Shown here one piece after another: positions 7,248 to 7,687 of a DNA stretch of 7,687 bases. The stretch covers positions 1 through 7,687 of the forward strand of contig JAGAWH010000156.1 in the NCBI GenBank assembly GCA_017941505.1. Direction: 5' to 3'. The translations under genes were made by a program, and so were the position numbers. Within the stretch, counting starts at the first letter, position 1. Every line of letters starts with the position of its first letter. The DNA is from Faecalicoccus sp. GTDB taxonomy: Bacteria; Bacillota_I; Bacilli_A; Erysipelotrichales; Erysipelotrichaceae. Under the pieces are notes generated by a model. The model ran no database searches. It saw nothing but the letters and a program-made list of their open reading frames with translations, and had not been told where the DNA came from.

Positions 7248-7687
7248 TCACATGAAAAATCCGTTAGGCTTTTTGATGAAGGATGTAGTGGTATCTTGGA
7301 GTGTGAGTGATGCCGAAGGTACTTATACTAAATCAGGAACCATCAGCCTATCTGAAGATGAAGACTTTACCACTGTACTAGCTTCAAAAACAGGAAAGCT
7401 AAACAGTGCTGCAGAAAAATTGGAATGTTCACTTAAAAGTCGTACCCGCTACTATGTAAGAGTAGAAGTTGAAGATGAAAAAGGGGATTCCGCTTCCAAA
7501 GATACCTGGTTTGAAACCGGAAAGAGAGAGGAAAAGTGGAAAGGAAAGTGGATCAGTCCACGTAAAGAGGATGCCTTTCATCCGGAATTTGTGAAAGAAT
7601 TCCATCTGGATAAACCGGTACAGAAAGCCCGCTTATATATCTCCGGGTTAGGTTTATATGAGGCATTTATCAATGAAAATAGAGTGG
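7222..7687 (+). CDS. Alpha-L-rhamnosidase, GH78 family (N-terminal part, cut by window end)
   Basis: The reading frame is open from ATG 7222 to the edge of the window, giving 155 residues of a protein that is usually about 850-950 long. GH78 enzymes remove terminal alpha-L-rhamnose from plant glycosides and polysaccharides by an inverting mechanism. Residues 1-100 look like the N-terminal beta-sandwich, with SWSVSDAEGTY near 26-35 and RTRYYVRVEVEDEKG near 74-88, ending at WFETG. Then come KWKGKWISP (105-113) and KARLYISGLGLYEAFINENRV (135-155, taken in two overlapping parts: ARLYISGLGLYEAF and FINENRV), the hallmark opening of the rhamnosidase N-terminal domain. The catalytic barrel is beyond the window. 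There is no signal peptide, so a cytoplasmic enzyme acting on imported small glycosides is likely. The start overlaps the GNAT gene by 26 bases in another frame. Confidence 0.88.
   Translation, partial: MKIQNLKINHMKNPLGFLMKDVVVSWSVSDAEGTYTKSGTISLSEDEDFTTVLASKTGKLNSAAEKLECSLKSRTRYYVRVEVEDEKGDSASKDTWFETGKREEKWKGKWISPRKEDAFHPEFVKEFHLDKPVQKARLYISGLGLYEAFINENRV

Noticed and set aside
1..7687. CRISPR arrays, tRNA or rRNA genes, complete insertion sequences, phage genes
   Set aside because: I found no regularly spaced repeats, cloverleaf sequences, rRNA segments, or transposase, integrase or phage motifs.

Overview
The window looks like chromosomal DNA from a low-to-moderate G+C Gram-positive bacterium of the Bacillota. 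The supporting signs are strong AGGAGG-type ribosome binding sites, A/T-rich promoters, hairpin-plus-T-run terminators, a TTG start, and a Gram-positive style two-gene ABC exporter. An Erysipelotrichales-like gut organism would fit, but that is inference and no marker gene here settles it.

Layout. (1) Bases 1-183 hold a left edge with no convincing gene, then a promoter and ribosome binding site. (2) Bases 184-4136 hold two translationally coupled genes for a heterodimeric ABC exporter, closed by a clear terminator at 4137-4164. The two ATPase sites are unequal. The first subunit has Asp for the catalytic Glu and Gln for the H-loop His. The second has intact catalytic residues but a degenerate SQGQ signature. 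(3) Bases 4216-4845 encode a LUD-domain protein with a C-terminal cysteine cluster. (4) A 12-bp hairpin with T-runs on both sides separates it from the convergent glucose-6-phosphate isomerase gene (pgi, minus strand, 4886-6466). (5) A short divergent promoter region, 6467-6614, serves pgi on the minus strand and a plus-strand operon. (6) That operon begins with a GNAT-family acetyltransferase gene (6615-7247). Its 3' end overlaps by 26 bases the start of a GH78 alpha-L-rhamnosidase gene, which runs off the right edge.

How the genes relate. The exporter genes form one functional unit. The LUD gene, pgi and the GNAT/GH78 pair look like separate transcription units. Pgi is core glycolysis, and its codon choice (mainly TTC for Phe and many AAC for Asn) suggests high expression. 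The GH78 gene suggests use of rhamnosylated plant compounds or glycans.

I found no CRISPR array, tRNA, rRNA, complete insertion sequence, toxin-antitoxin pair or phage gene. I see no strong case for an undescribed system. The points most worth checking are the exporter's large extracytoplasmic insertion and where it sits, the chlamydial-like form of Pgi, the GNAT/GH78 overlap, and the isolated LUD gene.
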